This document shows positions 44,596 through 53,035 of a stretch of 64,000 bases of DNA, in pieces. Source of the DNA: Virgibacillus subterraneus (GTDB taxonomy: Bacteria; Bacillota; Bacilli; Bacillales; Amphibacillaceae); assembly GCF_900110695.1 (NCBI RefSeq), contig NZ_FOEH01000002.1:310001-374000 (forward strand). The letters run 5' to 3'. Position numbers and translations under genes: made by a program. Under the pieces are notes generated by a model. That model did no database searches, was not told where the DNA came from, and saw only the letters and a program-made list of their open reading frames with translations. Position 1 is the stretch's first letter; each line of letters starts with the position of its first letter.

Positions 44596-45657
44596 ATGGA
44601 GAAATTGAATAGACTTCGCAAGGCTTTACAGGAAAATAATCTTGACGCCATTTTAATTACTAGCCCAATAAACAGAAGGTATATGACAGGGTTTACAGGG
44701 ACAGCAGGTGCCGCAATCGTAAGCAAGGATGAAACACGATTTATTACAGATTTCCGTTACATAGAACAGGCTAACGAAGAGGCTGCCGGGTATACCGTTA
44801 TAGAACATAAAAAGTTAATACATCAAGAAATTAGTAATCAATTGAATCAATTAAATGTTAAGCGGATTGGTTTTGAAAAAGACCATGTGACATATAATAC
44901 TTATGAAATATATAAGAAGGAATTTGAAGTTGAGTTAGTACCTGTTAGCGGATTGATAGAGGAGCTTCGTTTAATCAAAACAGACGAAGAGCTGACTATA
45001 TTAAAGCAAGCTGCGAAAATAGCAGATGATGCATATGAACATATTCAGAGCTATATTAAACCAGGTGTAAAAGAAATAGATATATCAAATGAACTAGAAT
45101 TCTTTATGAGAAACCAAGGGGCAACCTCTTCAAGCTTTGATATAATTGTTGCATCAGGTTATCGTGCTGCATTGCCTCACGGAGTAGCTTCAGAAAAAAA
45201 GATTGAATCAGGTGAGCTTGTCACACTAGATTACGGTGCATCATTTAACGGGTATTGTTCAGATACAACTAGAACTGTTGCCGTTGGAGAAATAAATGAT
45301 GAGCTAAAGTCAATTTATAATACTGTTCTGGAAGCACAGTTACTTGGTGTTGAAGGTGTGAAACCAGGAATGACGGGGAAAGAAGCAGATGCACTTACTA
45401 GAGATTATATAAAGGAAAAAGGCTATGGCGAGTATTTTGGGCATTCAACTGGACATGGACTTGGGATGGAGGTTCATGAAGGACCAGGTCTATCATTCAG
45501 ATCAGATAAAAAACTGGAACCTGGTATGGTTGTAACTGTTGAACCTGGAATATATGTACCAAATGTTGGCGGATGTCGAATTGAAGATGATATTGTTCTT
45601 ACAGAAAAGGGAAATGAACGACTAACACATTCTTCTAAAGAATTAATTCATCTATAG
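44596..45657 (+). CDS. yqhT: Xaa-Pro peptidase, M24 family (YqhT)
   Basis: The product (353 aa) has an N-terminal creatinase-like domain (about 1-125) and a pita-bread catalytic domain. Metal ligands are seen in [16 protein letters not shown] (two Asp), [14 protein letters not shown] (His), VEPGIYVP (Glu) and RIEDDIVL (Glu). It probably removes N-terminal residues before proline. It precedes efp, whose factor relieves ribosome stalling at polyproline, a conserved neighbourhood. Confidence 0.95.
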   Translation: MEKLNRLRKALQENNLDAILITSPINRRYMTGFTGTAGAAIVSKDETRFITDFRYIEQANEEAAGYTVIEHKKLIHQEISNQLNQLNVKRIGFEKDHVTYNTYEIYKKEFEVELVPVSGLIEELRLIKTDEELTILKQAAKIADDAYEHIQSYIKPGVKEIDISNELEFFMRNQGATSSSFDIIVASGYRAALPHGVASEKKIESGELVTLDYGASFNGYCSDTTRTVAVGEINDELKSIYNTVLEAQLLGVEGVKPGMTGKEADALTRDYIKEKGYGEYFGHSTGHGLGMEVHEGPGLSFRSDKKLEPGMVVTVEPGIYVPNVGGCRIEDDIVLTEKGNERLTHSSKELIHL

Positions 45658-45676
45658 GATAGAGGAGGATTTAGAA

Positions 45677-46234
45677 ATGATTTCAGTAAATGATTTTAAG
45701 ACAGGATTGACGATTGAGGTTGATAATGATATCTGGCAGGTTATGGACTTTCAGCATGTAAAACCAGGAAAGGGTGCGGCGTTTGTTCGTTCAAAATTAC
45801 GGAACTTACGAAGTGGGAATATCCAGGAAAAAACATTTCGCGGTGGAGAAAAAGTAAATAAGGCACACATCGAACAGAGTAAGATGCAATATTTATACGC
45901 ATCTGGTGATAGTCATGCATTCATGAATACACACACATACGATCAGCTGGAGTTGCAAACCAGTCAGCTTAAAGATCAGCTACCCTATATAAAAGAAAAT
46001 ATGGAAGTATCTATTATCACCTATGAAGGAGAAGTAATTGGTGTAGAACTTCCAAATAATGTGGAACTAGCCGTAACAGAAACAGAGCCAGGTATAAAAG
46101 GTGATACTGCTAGTGGTGGAACAAAACCTGCTACATTAGAAACTGGCCTAATTGTACAAGTTCCATTTTTTATTAATCAAGGAGAAGTATTAGTTATTAA
46201 TACATCCGACGGTAAATATGTTTCAAGAGCGTAG
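45677..46234 (+). CDS. efp: Translation elongation factor P
   Basis: The product (185 aa) rescues ribosomes stalled at consecutive prolines. The three domains are present, with the modification loop [15 protein letters not shown] near residue 32. A Lys sits at the loop tip, the residue that is 5-aminopentanolylated in B. subtilis. The C-terminal signature [17 protein letters not shown] is intact. GAGGAGG precedes the ATG. Terminator at 46250. Confidence 0.97.
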   Translation: MISVNDFKTGLTIEVDNDIWQVMDFQHVKPGKGAAFVRSKLRNLRSGNIQEKTFRGGEKVNKAHIEQSKMQYLYASGDSHAFMNTHTYDQLELQTSQLKDQLPYIKENMEVSIITYEGEVIGVELPNNVELAVTETEPGIKGDTASGGTKPATLETGLIVQVPFFINQGEVLVINTSDGKYVSRA

Positions 46235-46249
46235 AAAAAACATAAATTG

Positions 46250-46288
46250 AGAAGGACGGTCCTATAAAAAGGGATCGTTCTTTTTTTT
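46250..46288 (+). terminator. Terminator of efp
   Basis: GAAGGACGGTCC pairs with GGATCGTTCTTT through several G-T pairs and is followed by eight T. Confidence 0.75.
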
Positions 46289-46387
46289 AGCAGATAAGAA
46301 AGCAACATGGCTGCCGAGTGCGCACCCACCATCTATCATGAAAATGTTGTAATCGAATTTTCATATAAATAATGTTGAGCGGTTTTG

Positions 46388-46567
46388 CGGACACCAAGGG
46401 CCTTATTTGTTTGAAATACAGGAAAATGGTGATGTTCACGGACACCAGGGACCTTATTTGTTACAAATCCCCTCTATTAACCATGATATACGTAAAATAA
46501 GGGCTTCTGTGTCCGGATAAATTCGAAAAGGTATCTTTTTTATAGAAATAGCGCCTCCTGTGTCCGT
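46388..46567. repeat. Four CGGACAC units as two direct pairs in inverted orientation
   Basis: CGGACACC-AGGG-CCTTATTTG units start at 46388 and 46439. Their reverse complement, ending GTGTCCG, ends at 46515 and 46566. The members of each pair are exactly 51 bases apart. The whole block can fold back on itself. It lies in the 828-base gene-free gap between efp and spoIIIAA, together with repeat families A and B. No ORF was seen. Confidence 0.7.
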
Positions 46568-46679
46568 TAAAAAATAAAAGGTATAGTATAAATTTATTTC
46601 TTTAAACCCCCCGTTGATCCGCAATGCGCAGCAACCATCTGTTATGAAAAAGAATTTGTAATAGAGCTAGAGAGGTGTA

Positions 46680-46760
46680 CTTATACAAAAGTATAAAAAA
46701 TTTCTTACTGCATAAGTGCAACTAAGGCTTGGTGAATACCAAGTTAGGCCGTGACCATGA
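46680..46760 (+). repeat. Dispersed hairpin repeat family A, copy 6
   Basis: Contains AAAGTATAAAAAATTTC, TTCTTACTGCATAAGTGCAA and CTAAGGCTTGGTGAATACC. A detached left end resembling the family (AGCAGATAAGAAAG) lies at 46287-46302, as though another element had been inserted into a longer copy. Confidence 0.7.
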
Positions 46761-46769
46761 CTAAGAAGA

Positions 46770-46905
46770 CACTACGCAAGCGATAGCTGGAGTATATGTC
46801 GCTTTTGTACGCGGAGCGGTGAAAGCGAAGTATTCTGTCGGAATCAATCTAAGCACTCAACCATTATTGAAAATATAGGAAAAGGCACAAAAGAAAATTA
46901 TCACT
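46770..46905. repeat. Dispersed repeat family B, copy 2
   Basis: The stretch GAAAGCGAAGTATTCTG-CGGAA through CACTCAACCAT-ATT matches 41150-41220, and GCACAAAAGAAAATT matches the end of that copy. In both places it lies close to a family A copy. Confidence 0.65.
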
Positions 46906-46998
46906 ATGGTGCAGTTTTTACAATAGCAACAATCTTTTAGAAAAAGCTTTCATAATATCCTTTCACCATAAACTAAGTTTTCTAATGGCTTTTCATTT

Positions 46999-47028
46999 GT
47001 CATAATCTCTCCTTAAAAACATATATCT
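46999..47028 (+). promoter_or_regulatory. Candidate sigma E promoter of spoIIIA
   Basis: GTCATAAT followed about 13 bases later by CATATATCT resembles the mother-cell sigma E pattern (-35 ATATT-like, -10 CATACAnT). It lies 35 bases before spoIIIAA, a known sigma E target in B. subtilis. Confidence 0.35.
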
Positions 47029-47062
47029 ATTAAAAAGATACTATAAAAAGTGGGGACATGTT

Positions 47063-48043
47063 ATGGAAGAGATATTGCGCCTATTTCCAGAAAGAATTCG
47101 ACGAGCAATACAATCCAAAACTAAAGATCGTTGGAAGGTTATGCAAGAGATTCGTTTTCGCTTAAATCAACCGGTCGAACTGATTTTTGATGATCATACT
47201 GAGTGGATTGAATCAATAAAGCCTGATCGCAACGAAAGTATCTTTGTGCTTAATCAATTAAGCGAATTTTCATTGTACCGTATGGAAGATGAATTACGTG
47301 AAGGCTATGTCACTATTGAAGGTGGACATCGTGTTGGTTTATCTGGAAAAGTGAACACATTAAATGGAGCAGTTAAAGCAATTCAGTATATAGCTTTTTT
47401 TAATATACGTATTGCTAAACAGAAGGTCGGAGCTGCCTTGTCACTGATTCCATACCTTTATACAGATAGTAACTATCAAAACACACTTTTTATTGGCGCA
47501 CCACAAACAGGAAAAACGACATTAATACGTGACGTTGCACGATTAATTGGTACAGGCTGGAGTACTGTGTCAGCCCAGAAAGTTGGAATAATAGATGAAC
47601 GTTCAGAAATAGGTGGATCGAAAAAAGGAATACCACAGCATGACTTAGGTTTAAGAACCGATGTAATGGATGCTTGCCCGAAAGCTGAAGGTATGATGAT
47701 GATGATCCGATCAATGTCACCTGAAGTACTTATAGTGGACGAAATTGGCAGCGCTAATGATGTACAAGCATTAATGGAGGCAATAAATGCAGGAGTTACA
47801 GTTATTTGTACAATACATGGGAAATCTATTGAGGAGTTAAAGAAACGACCATCATTAAAACCGTTATTCGAGTACGATGTTTTTCAACGAATTGTCTTGT
47901 TGGATAGACAAAGAAAGCCCGGATATATTCATCGTATATATAATCAAAAAGAAGAAAATATTTTACAGAAAACGAGGTGCTTAAAGAATGAAGTGGATTG
48001 GAGCGCTTCTTTTCATAGGCACAACAACATTAATAGGGTTTGA
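47063..48043 (+). CDS. spoIIIAA: Stage III sporulation ATPase SpoIIIAA
   Basis: The product (326 aa) is the cytoplasmic ATPase of the SpoIIIA-SpoIIQ channel, related to secretion ATPases. Walker A is GAPQTGKTT (about residue 149), followed by IIDERSEIGG, Walker B VLIVDEIG and GVTVICTIHG. It powers the mother-cell side of the feeding channel to the forespore. The C-terminal end overlaps spoIIIAB by 56 bases. It is the first of eight genes. Confidence 0.96.
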   Translation: MEEILRLFPERIRRAIQSKTKDRWKVMQEIRFRLNQPVELIFDDHTEWIESIKPDRNESIFVLNQLSEFSLYRMEDELREGYVTIEGGHRVGLSGKVNTLNGAVKAIQYIAFFNIRIAKQKVGAALSLIPYLYTDSNYQNTLFIGAPQTGKTTLIRDVARLIGTGWSTVSAQKVGIIDERSEIGGSKKGIPQHDLGLRTDVMDACPKAEGMMMMIRSMSPEVLIVDEIGSANDVQALMEAINAGVTVICTIHGKSIEELKKRPSLKPLFEYDVFQRIVLLDRQRKPGYIHRIYNQKEENILQKTRCLKNEVDWSASFHRHNNINRV

Positions 48044-48503
48044 GTTTAGTAGGAAATTAAACGCAAGACCGAAGCATATCAGACAAATGAAAAATGCACT
48101 TCAGATATTGGAGGCAGAAATTTTATATAGTCAATTACCCTTACACGACGCTTTTCAGACAATAGCAAAGCAAATTCCTGAACCAACAAGAATCTTTTTT
48201 TATCGATTAAGTCGTTCATTATTAAATGAACAAAGTGTTAATTTATACAATGTCTGGGATCAACATGTGAATGACTTGATGAAAGAATCGGCGCTTGGTG
48301 CTAATGAAGAAGAAATCTTGCAGCAATTCGGTCGAACACTTGGACAGCATGACTTTGAACAACAGCAAAAACATATTCACTTAACTATCAAACACTTGGA
48401 TCGAGAGTTGGAAGATGCAAGGGACAGTCAATATAAATATAGCAAGATGGCTAAAAGTTTAGGGTTATTGTGTGGGTTATTCATAGTATTATTGCTCATA
48501 TAG
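47988..48503 (+). CDS. spoIIIAB: Stage III sporulation protein SpoIIIAB
   Basis: The product (171 aa) has a membrane helix at each end (about 3-20 and 155-170) and a helical middle with LEAEILYSQLPL and LGxHD-type motifs, typical of SpoIIIAB, a GspF-like platform protein. GAGGTG lies inside the end of spoIIIAA, and the overlap implies coupled translation. Confidence 0.93.
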   Translation: MKWIGALLFIGTTTLIGFEFSRKLNARPKHIRQMKNALQILEAEILYSQLPLHDAFQTIAKQIPEPTRIFFYRLSRSLLNEQSVNLYNVWDQHVNDLMKESALGANEEEILQQFGRTLGQHDFEQQQKHIHLTIKHLDRELEDARDSQYKYSKMAKSLGLLCGLFIVLLLI

Positions 48504-48521
48504 AGGGAAGGGAGTACATCA

Positions 48522-48728
48522 ATGGCTGTTGATGCGTCAATTTTATTTCAGATTGCAGGTATTGGAATAATTGTAGCTATCATTCATACGATTTTGAAAC
48601 AGATGGGCAAAGAGGATATTGCACACTTTGCAACAGTTGTCGGATTTGTAATTGTTCTAGTAATTGTTGTTAATCAACTTTCTGATCTATTTCAGCAGAT
48701 AAAGTCAGTATTCCTTTTCCAGGGGTAG
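48522..48728 (+). CDS. spoIIIAC: Stage III sporulation protein SpoIIIAC
   Basis: The product (68 aa) has two membrane helices and the conserved centre LKQMGKEDIAHFATVVG. SpoIIIAC and AD are small paralogous membrane subunits of the channel. It starts 19 bases after spoIIIAB with a strong AAGGGAG. Confidence 0.94.
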   Translation: MAVDASILFQIAGIGIIVAIIHTILKQMGKEDIAHFATVVGFVIVLVIVVNQLSDLFQQIKSVFLFQG

Positions 48729-48734
48729 TGATAG

Positions 48735-49127
48735 ATGGATATTATACAAATTGTTGTTCTAGGAATTGTTGCAAGCATTCTATATATCGTATTGAAAGAT
48801 ATGAATTCCTCTTTTGCATTCTTTGTAATTGTTGTTACCGGAGTCCTGATATTTCTAGCAATCATCAAGCAAATTGGAATTATTTTTCAATTAATTGAAT
48901 CTTTAGGAGAAAAAGCCAATATTGATGGTATGTACATAAATACCATTTTAAAAATAATTGGGATTGCTTATATTGCGGAAATTGGAGCAAATTTAACGAA
49001 AGACGCAGGGCTTAGTTCAGTAGCATCTAAAATTGAGCTGGCCGGAAAGATATTCATACTGCTATTGGCAATTCCAATAATTACTGCTGTCATCGAAGCA
49101 ATATTAAGTTTCATACCTTCAGCCTAG
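48735..49127 (+). CDS. spoIIIAD: Stage III sporulation protein SpoIIIAD
   Basis: The product (130 aa) has four hydrophobic helices and the SpoIIIAD motif YIAEIGANLTKDAGLSSVASKIELAGK split over residues 80-105. It is a membrane subunit of the channel. It begins six bases after spoIIIAC. Confidence 0.94.
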   Translation: MDIIQIVVLGIVASILYIVLKDMNSSFAFFVIVVTGVLIFLAIIKQIGIIFQLIESLGEKANIDGMYINTILKIIGIAYIAEIGANLTKDAGLSSVASKIELAGKIFILLLAIPIITAVIEAILSFIPSA

Positions 49128-49163
49128 AACTGGACAAGATTTTGAAAGGAGTACGTATGCTGA

Positions 49164-50339
49164 ATGGTACAAAATAAGTTGATTATCATTATTCTTCTAA
49201 TTCTGCTAGTACTTCTAATTGGACAACAATCTGTTTCAGCTGAACCCAATTCAAATGATATACAAGATAAGATGTTAAATGATATTTCACTAGATGGCAT
49301 GCAATCCTTTTGGCATACCTTAGTTAATGATTATGGAGGTTATTTACCAGAGCTCGAGAAAACAAGCATTTCTGAATTCATTAAGGATAACGGTTCTTTT
49401 TCAATAAAAAACACGTTATGGGGTTTTATTGAATATTTCCTTCATGAGCTCATTATGAATGGGAAACTACTTGGACTTTTATTAATGCTTACATTATTTT
49501 CAATGGTTTTACAGACCATGCATGCTGCTTTTGAAGAAAGTACTGTTAGCAAAATTGCATATTTTGTAGTCTATATTGTTTTAATCTTTTTGGCATTGAA
49601 TAGTTTTTACTTGGCGGTATCTTATGCTAAAGAAGCAATTGACACAATGAGTGGTTTCATGATTGCCTTACTTCCTTTGGTATTAAGTATTATGGCTACG
49701 CTTGGAAATGTTATTACTGTCTCATTTTTTCAGCCTATTGTAATTTTTCTAATAAATTTTAGTGGTGTGTTAGTTTCAAAGTTTATTTTACCCTTATTAT
49801 TCTTATCAGCTCTCTTATTAATTGTTAGCAGCTTGAATGATAATTATAAAGTGACACATTTAGCAAACTTATTTAAAACAGTTGGTTTAGGTGCTTTAGG
49901 GATGTTTTTAACAGTGTTTGTAGGAGTAATGTCAGTCGAGGGGGCGTCCACTGCCATAACTGATGGAGTAGCGATGAAAACAACTAAATTTGTTACTGGA
50001 AACTTTATTCCGGTAGTCGGGAGAACATTAACTGATGCCGCTGATACTATTTTAAGTGCATCTTTGCTGCTAAAGAACTCCATTGGAATCGTTGGTGTCT
50101 TAATTATTGTATTAATAGCAGTATTTCCTGCACTTAAGATATTTGCTATTGCGCTGATATACAAGCTGGCAGCAGCTGTCCTGCAACCAATTGGTGATGG
50201 TCCGATAATAACCAGCCTAAACACGATAAGTAATTATATTGTATATATTCTGGCCTGTTTGTTAGCGGTAACGTTAATGTTTTTTCTTGCAATAGTCATT
50301 TTGGTTGCAGCAAGTAATATTACACTTCTCCTGCGTTAG
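49164..50339 (+). CDS. spoIIIAE: Stage III sporulation protein SpoIIIAE
   Basis: The product (391 aa) has an N-terminal signal-like helix (about 3-22), an extracytoplasmic segment and about seven membrane helices, as in SpoIIIAE. The start must be the ATG at 49164, because an in-frame stop lies just before it. AAAGGAG is 12 bases away, slightly far. A six-codon ATG minicistron (49157-49177) sits at ideal distance from that ribosome site and overlaps the start, which suggests re-initiation. Confidence 0.93.
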   Translation: MVQNKLIIIILLILLVLLIGQQSVSAEPNSNDIQDKMLNDISLDGMQSFWHTLVNDYGGYLPELEKTSISEFIKDNGSFSIKNTLWGFIEYFLHELIMNGKLLGLLLMLTLFSMVLQTMHAAFEESTVSKIAYFVVYIVLIFLALNSFYLAVSYAKEAIDTMSGFMIALLPLVLSIMATLGNVITVSFFQPIVIFLINFSGVLVSKFILPLLFLSALLLIVSSLNDNYKVTHLANLFKTVGLGALGMFLTVFVGVMSVEGASTAITDGVAMKTTKFVTGNFIPVVGRTLTDAADTILSASLLLKNSIGIVGVLIIVLIAVFPALKIFAIALIYKLAAAVLQPIGDGPIITSLNTISNYIVYILACLLAVTLMFFLAIVILVAASNITLLLR

Positions 50340-50350
50340 GGGGCCTGGAA

Positions 50351-50983
50351 ATGGAGATCCTTACTCAATGGGTTACACAAATTATTATATTCCTTTTGCT
50401 AGCTTCCATAGTCGATCTATTAATTCCAGCAACATCAATGAAAAAATATATCAAATTAGTTGTTGGTCTAATATTAATATTAATTTTTTTAAAGCCATTA
50501 TTTTTCTTGTTTGATTTTAATGCCCAACAGGCTCTGGAGAAGTCATATTCACAAATCATGAACCAGCAACCAGAGGGGGAACAAGTAGAAAATTCAATTA
50601 AAATGCAAAAAAGTGAAATACAAGAGTCTCAGAATGCATATATTTTAGAACAAACGGTTGTCCAATTAAAGGAACTGGCAAAAAAGCCATTACAGGAAGA
50701 TTATCAGTTAGAAATATCAGATATTGAGTTTCCACAGACTGAACTATTTGCAGAAACAGAGCTTACTGATGAGAATTTTGATGAAGTCATTGTGTATCTT
50801 GATGAATCATCTGAAGGGGAGGGAGAAGTGAGTGCTATTGAGGATGTTGTAATAAATACGGACAAGACAGTAGCGAATGAAGTTAATAAGTTAGATGTGA
50901 ATGGAATTAAACTATTATTACAGGATACTTGGGAGATAGACAACAAGAAGTTAACAATCTTGTGGGAAGGAGGTACACCTTGA
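50351..50983 (+). CDS. spoIIIAF: Stage III sporulation protein SpoIIIAF
   Basis: The product (210 aa) has two N-terminal membrane helices (about 8-25 and 34-55) and an acidic C-terminal domain with a ring-building fold in the family. GGGGG precedes the ATG. Its TGA stop overlaps the TTG start of spoIIIAG by four bases. Confidence 0.92.
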   Translation: MEILTQWVTQIIIFLLLASIVDLLIPATSMKKYIKLVVGLILILIFLKPLFFLFDFNAQQALEKSYSQIMNQQPEGEQVENSIKMQKSEIQESQNAYILEQTVVQLKELAKKPLQEDYQLEISDIEFPQTELFAETELTDENFDEVIVYLDESSEGEGEVSAIEDVVINTDKTVANEVNKLDVNGIKLLLQDTWEIDNKKLTILWEGGTP

Positions 50984-51615
50984 AGAAACAAATAAAGGAT
51001 TTTTTGCAAACAAAAAAATCTGAACATGGAGGCAAGATATCTAAAAAGGCAGGATACATTTTAGTCGTTGGTTTAGTTGGACTGTTACTAATCATAATTG
51101 GCAATATTTTTTCAACTTCAGCAACAGAAGATAATCAATCGCTCAACAATGTAACGAGTGAAGTTGATAAACCAGTAGAGGAAACTTTTTCTGATAAATC
51201 AAAAAGCACCTCAAATGTAGATGAAATAGAGAAGAGTTATGAAGATAATTTAAAAGAAATGCTTGATAAAATTCAAGGTGTTTCAAACGTTGAAGTAATG
51301 GTGAATCTAGAATCTACTAAAGTTAAAGTTTATGAAAAAAACTTAATTGCTGGGCAGCAATCTACAACAGAGTCTGATAAAAATGGCGGGACAAGAGAGA
51401 TTGAAGATAATACTAAGGAGACACAAGTTGTACTGGTAAGACAAGGAGACAAAGAAGTCCCGTTGCTTATACAAACAAAAAAGCCTGAGGTAAGAGGGGT
51501 GTTCGTTGTTGCAAAGGGGGTTGATCATGCAACGGTAAAAAAATGGGTAATTGATTCAGTATCTCGTGTACTCGATGTTCCAACACATAGAGTTTCAGTA
51601 ATGCCAAAAAATTAG
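50980..51615 (+). CDS. spoIIIAG: Stage III sporulation protein SpoIIIAG
   Basis: The product (211 aa) has a cytoplasmic basic N-terminus, one membrane helix (about 27-45) and an intermembrane ring-building domain (LKEMLDKIQGVSNVEVMVNLES... to SRVLDVPTHRVSVMP). In B. subtilis SpoIIIAG forms a large ring in the space between the two membranes. The start is TTG at 50980 with GGAAGGAGGT upstream, and the TTGA overlap couples it to spoIIIAF. Confidence 0.94.
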   Translation: MKKQIKDFLQTKKSEHGGKISKKAGYILVVGLVGLLLIIIGNIFSTSATEDNQSLNNVTSEVDKPVEETFSDKSKSTSNVDEIEKSYEDNLKEMLDKIQGVSNVEVMVNLESTKVKVYEKNLIAGQQSTTESDKNGGTREIEDNTKETQVVLVRQGDKEVPLLIQTKKPEVRGVFVVAKGVDHATVKKWVIDSVSRVLDVPTHRVSVMPKN

Positions 51616-51627
51616 GAGGATTTATTT

Positions 51628-52191
51628 ATGTTGAAAAAACAAACTGTGTGGCTTTTAACAATGTTAAGTTTAATGATTGTGTTGAGTGTCTATTATATTA
51701 CGTCCCCGGACAGTGGTGATCTTGCTTATTTACCTGAAGGAGATGACTCATCTGAAGAGGCATCATCACCTGATTCATCTGCAAGTGACGCAAGTAATAC
51801 CGATGCAGACGTAGACGACATTTCCAACCTGGGACAGGATCAGTTTTTTACTACACTTCGTATGGAAGTGCAGAATGAGCGAAGTGCAGAAAAAGACCGT
51901 TTGGATGATGTCGTTGCCTCAAGCAGCGCAAGTATTCAAGAGAAAAATGAAGCCAGGGATCAGATTAACCAAATAGAAAGTATTTCTTCAAAAGAAATAA
52001 TTTTAGAAGAATCTATTGTAGCTTCAGCTGATTATAATGATGTTCTAGTTCGCCATGATGAGGATAAGGTGCATGTACATGTTAAAGCTGATCAACTAAA
52101 CAAAACCGAAGTAGTTAACATTATGCAGATGGTAAAAGATGAGTTTGGTGAGATAACTGTAGATGTTAATGTTCAGCCAACTGAAAGCTAA
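51628..52191 (+). CDS. spoIIIAH: Stage III sporulation protein SpoIIIAH
   Basis: The product (187 aa) has one N-terminal membrane helix (about 7-25), an Asp/Ser-rich linker (about 35-65) and a YscJ-like C-terminal ring domain. It binds SpoIIQ from the forespore to close the channel. It is the last gene of the operon, followed by a terminator. Confidence 0.94.
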   Translation: MLKKQTVWLLTMLSLMIVLSVYYITSPDSGDLAYLPEGDDSSEEASSPDSSASDASNTDADVDDISNLGQDQFFTTLRMEVQNERSAEKDRLDDVVASSSASIQEKNEARDQINQIESISSKEIILEESIVASADYNDVLVRHDEDKVHVHVKADQLNKTEVVNIMQMVKDEFGEITVDVNVQPTES

Positions 52192-52202
52192 GCAGTTGAT
52201 AC

Positions 52203-52234
52203 AAAACCGGGCGAACTAATTCGTCCGGTTTTTT
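52203..52234 (+). terminator. Terminator of the spoIIIA operon
   Basis: AAAACCGGGCGA pairs with TCGTCCGGTTTT around ACTAAT and is followed by T. Confidence 0.88.
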
Positions 52235-52315
52235 GCATCTGAGAAAGTATAAATACTTTTTACTACATAAGTGCACTAAGCTTCATCATCAAAGCCTAAG
52301 TCATGTTTTCAAATG
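52235..52315 (+). repeat. Dispersed hairpin repeat family A, copy 7
   Basis: Contains CTGAGAAAGTATAAATAC, TTTTTACTACATAAGTGC and AAAGCCTAAGTCATGTTTTC. It starts at the base of the spoIIIA terminator and ends about 40 bases before the accB promoter region. Confidence 0.72.
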
Positions 52316-52429
52316 TTGTAATAAAATTATTCGCATAAAACCGATATCATTGATATAATTGTAGTGTGAAAACGTTTTACATACATATCAGGAGCAAATT
52401 ATCAAACATACTGCATTCTATTATGGGTT

Positions 52430-52457
52430 GAAGTTTTACTTATACTTGTCGTAGAAT
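52430..52457 (+). promoter_or_regulatory. Candidate sigma-A promoter of accBC
   Basis: TTGAAG (52430-52435), 16 bases, TAGAAT (52452-52457). The FapR-like operator begins 15 bases after the -10 box, covering the expected start of transcription. An extended -10 element (TGATATAAT, 52351-52359) further upstream may be a second promoter. Confidence 0.5.
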
Positions 52458-52471
52458 GTTAAGAGGAGTTT

Positions 52472-52488
52472 TTAGTACCTGTTATTAA
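52472..52488. promoter_or_regulatory. FapR-type operator in the accBC leader
   Basis: TTAGTACCTGTTATTAA matches the palindromic FapR operator TTAGTACCTGGTACTAA at 15 of 17 positions. FapR represses fatty-acid and phospholipid genes and is released by malonyl-CoA, the product of acetyl-CoA carboxylase. Confidence 0.6.
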
Positions 52489-52515
52489 TTTGTAATAAAC
52501 GAAGGGGTGCCAGAC

Positions 52516-53022
52516 ATGTTAAAAGTACAGGAAATACGTGAATTAATAAAATTAGTAGATCAATCTACAATTGATGAGTTTAGTTATGAGACAAATGGAA
52601 CAACTGTTACAATGAAGAAGTCTAGTGACAATCCAGGGGTTAAGTTAAACGAAGCTTATGAAGTACCTGTAGAAAAACCTGCTGAAAAAATTAAAGTTGA
52701 AGAACCTAAAGCAAATGAAGAGAAAAAAGCAGTAAAACAATCAGAAAAAGAACCAGTTGAAAAAGAAGAAACAACAGACTTCGATTTTGAGATTGTTTCT
52801 CCAATGGTAGGTACGCTTTATATTGCACCTGAACCGGAAAGTGATCCATACGTAAAAAAGGGATCTAAAGTCGAAAACGATTCCGTTGTTTGTATTGTAG
52901 AAGCAATGAAACTATTTAATGAAATTGAAGCAGAAGTTTCAGGTGAAATCGTTGAAATCTTAGTGGAAGATGGCGAATTAGTAGAATATGGTCAACCACT
53001 ATTTAGAGTAAAGACTAAATAA
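52516..53022 (+). CDS. accB: Biotin carboxyl carrier protein of acetyl-CoA carboxylase
   Basis: The product (168 aa) carries biotin between the carboxylase and transferase of acetyl-CoA carboxylase. It has a short N-terminal helical domain, a charged Glu/Lys/Pro linker (about 45-85) and the biotinyl domain with the modified Lys in [15 protein letters not shown] at 52516 is chosen because AAGGGGTG lies six bases upstream. accC follows 13 bases later. Confidence 0.96.
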   Translation: MLKVQEIRELIKLVDQSTIDEFSYETNGTTVTMKKSSDNPGVKLNEAYEVPVEKPAEKIKVEEPKANEEKKAVKQSEKEPVEKEETTDFDFEIVSPMVGTLYIAPEPESDPYVKKGSKVENDSVVCIVEAMKLFNEIEAEVSGEIVEILVEDGELVEYGQPLFRVKTK

Positions 53023-53035
53023 GGGGATGTAGCGT

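Noticed and set aside
46388-46567. CRISPR array
   Set aside because: Only four units, in two orientations and with a 51-base period inside each pair; no cas genes nearby.
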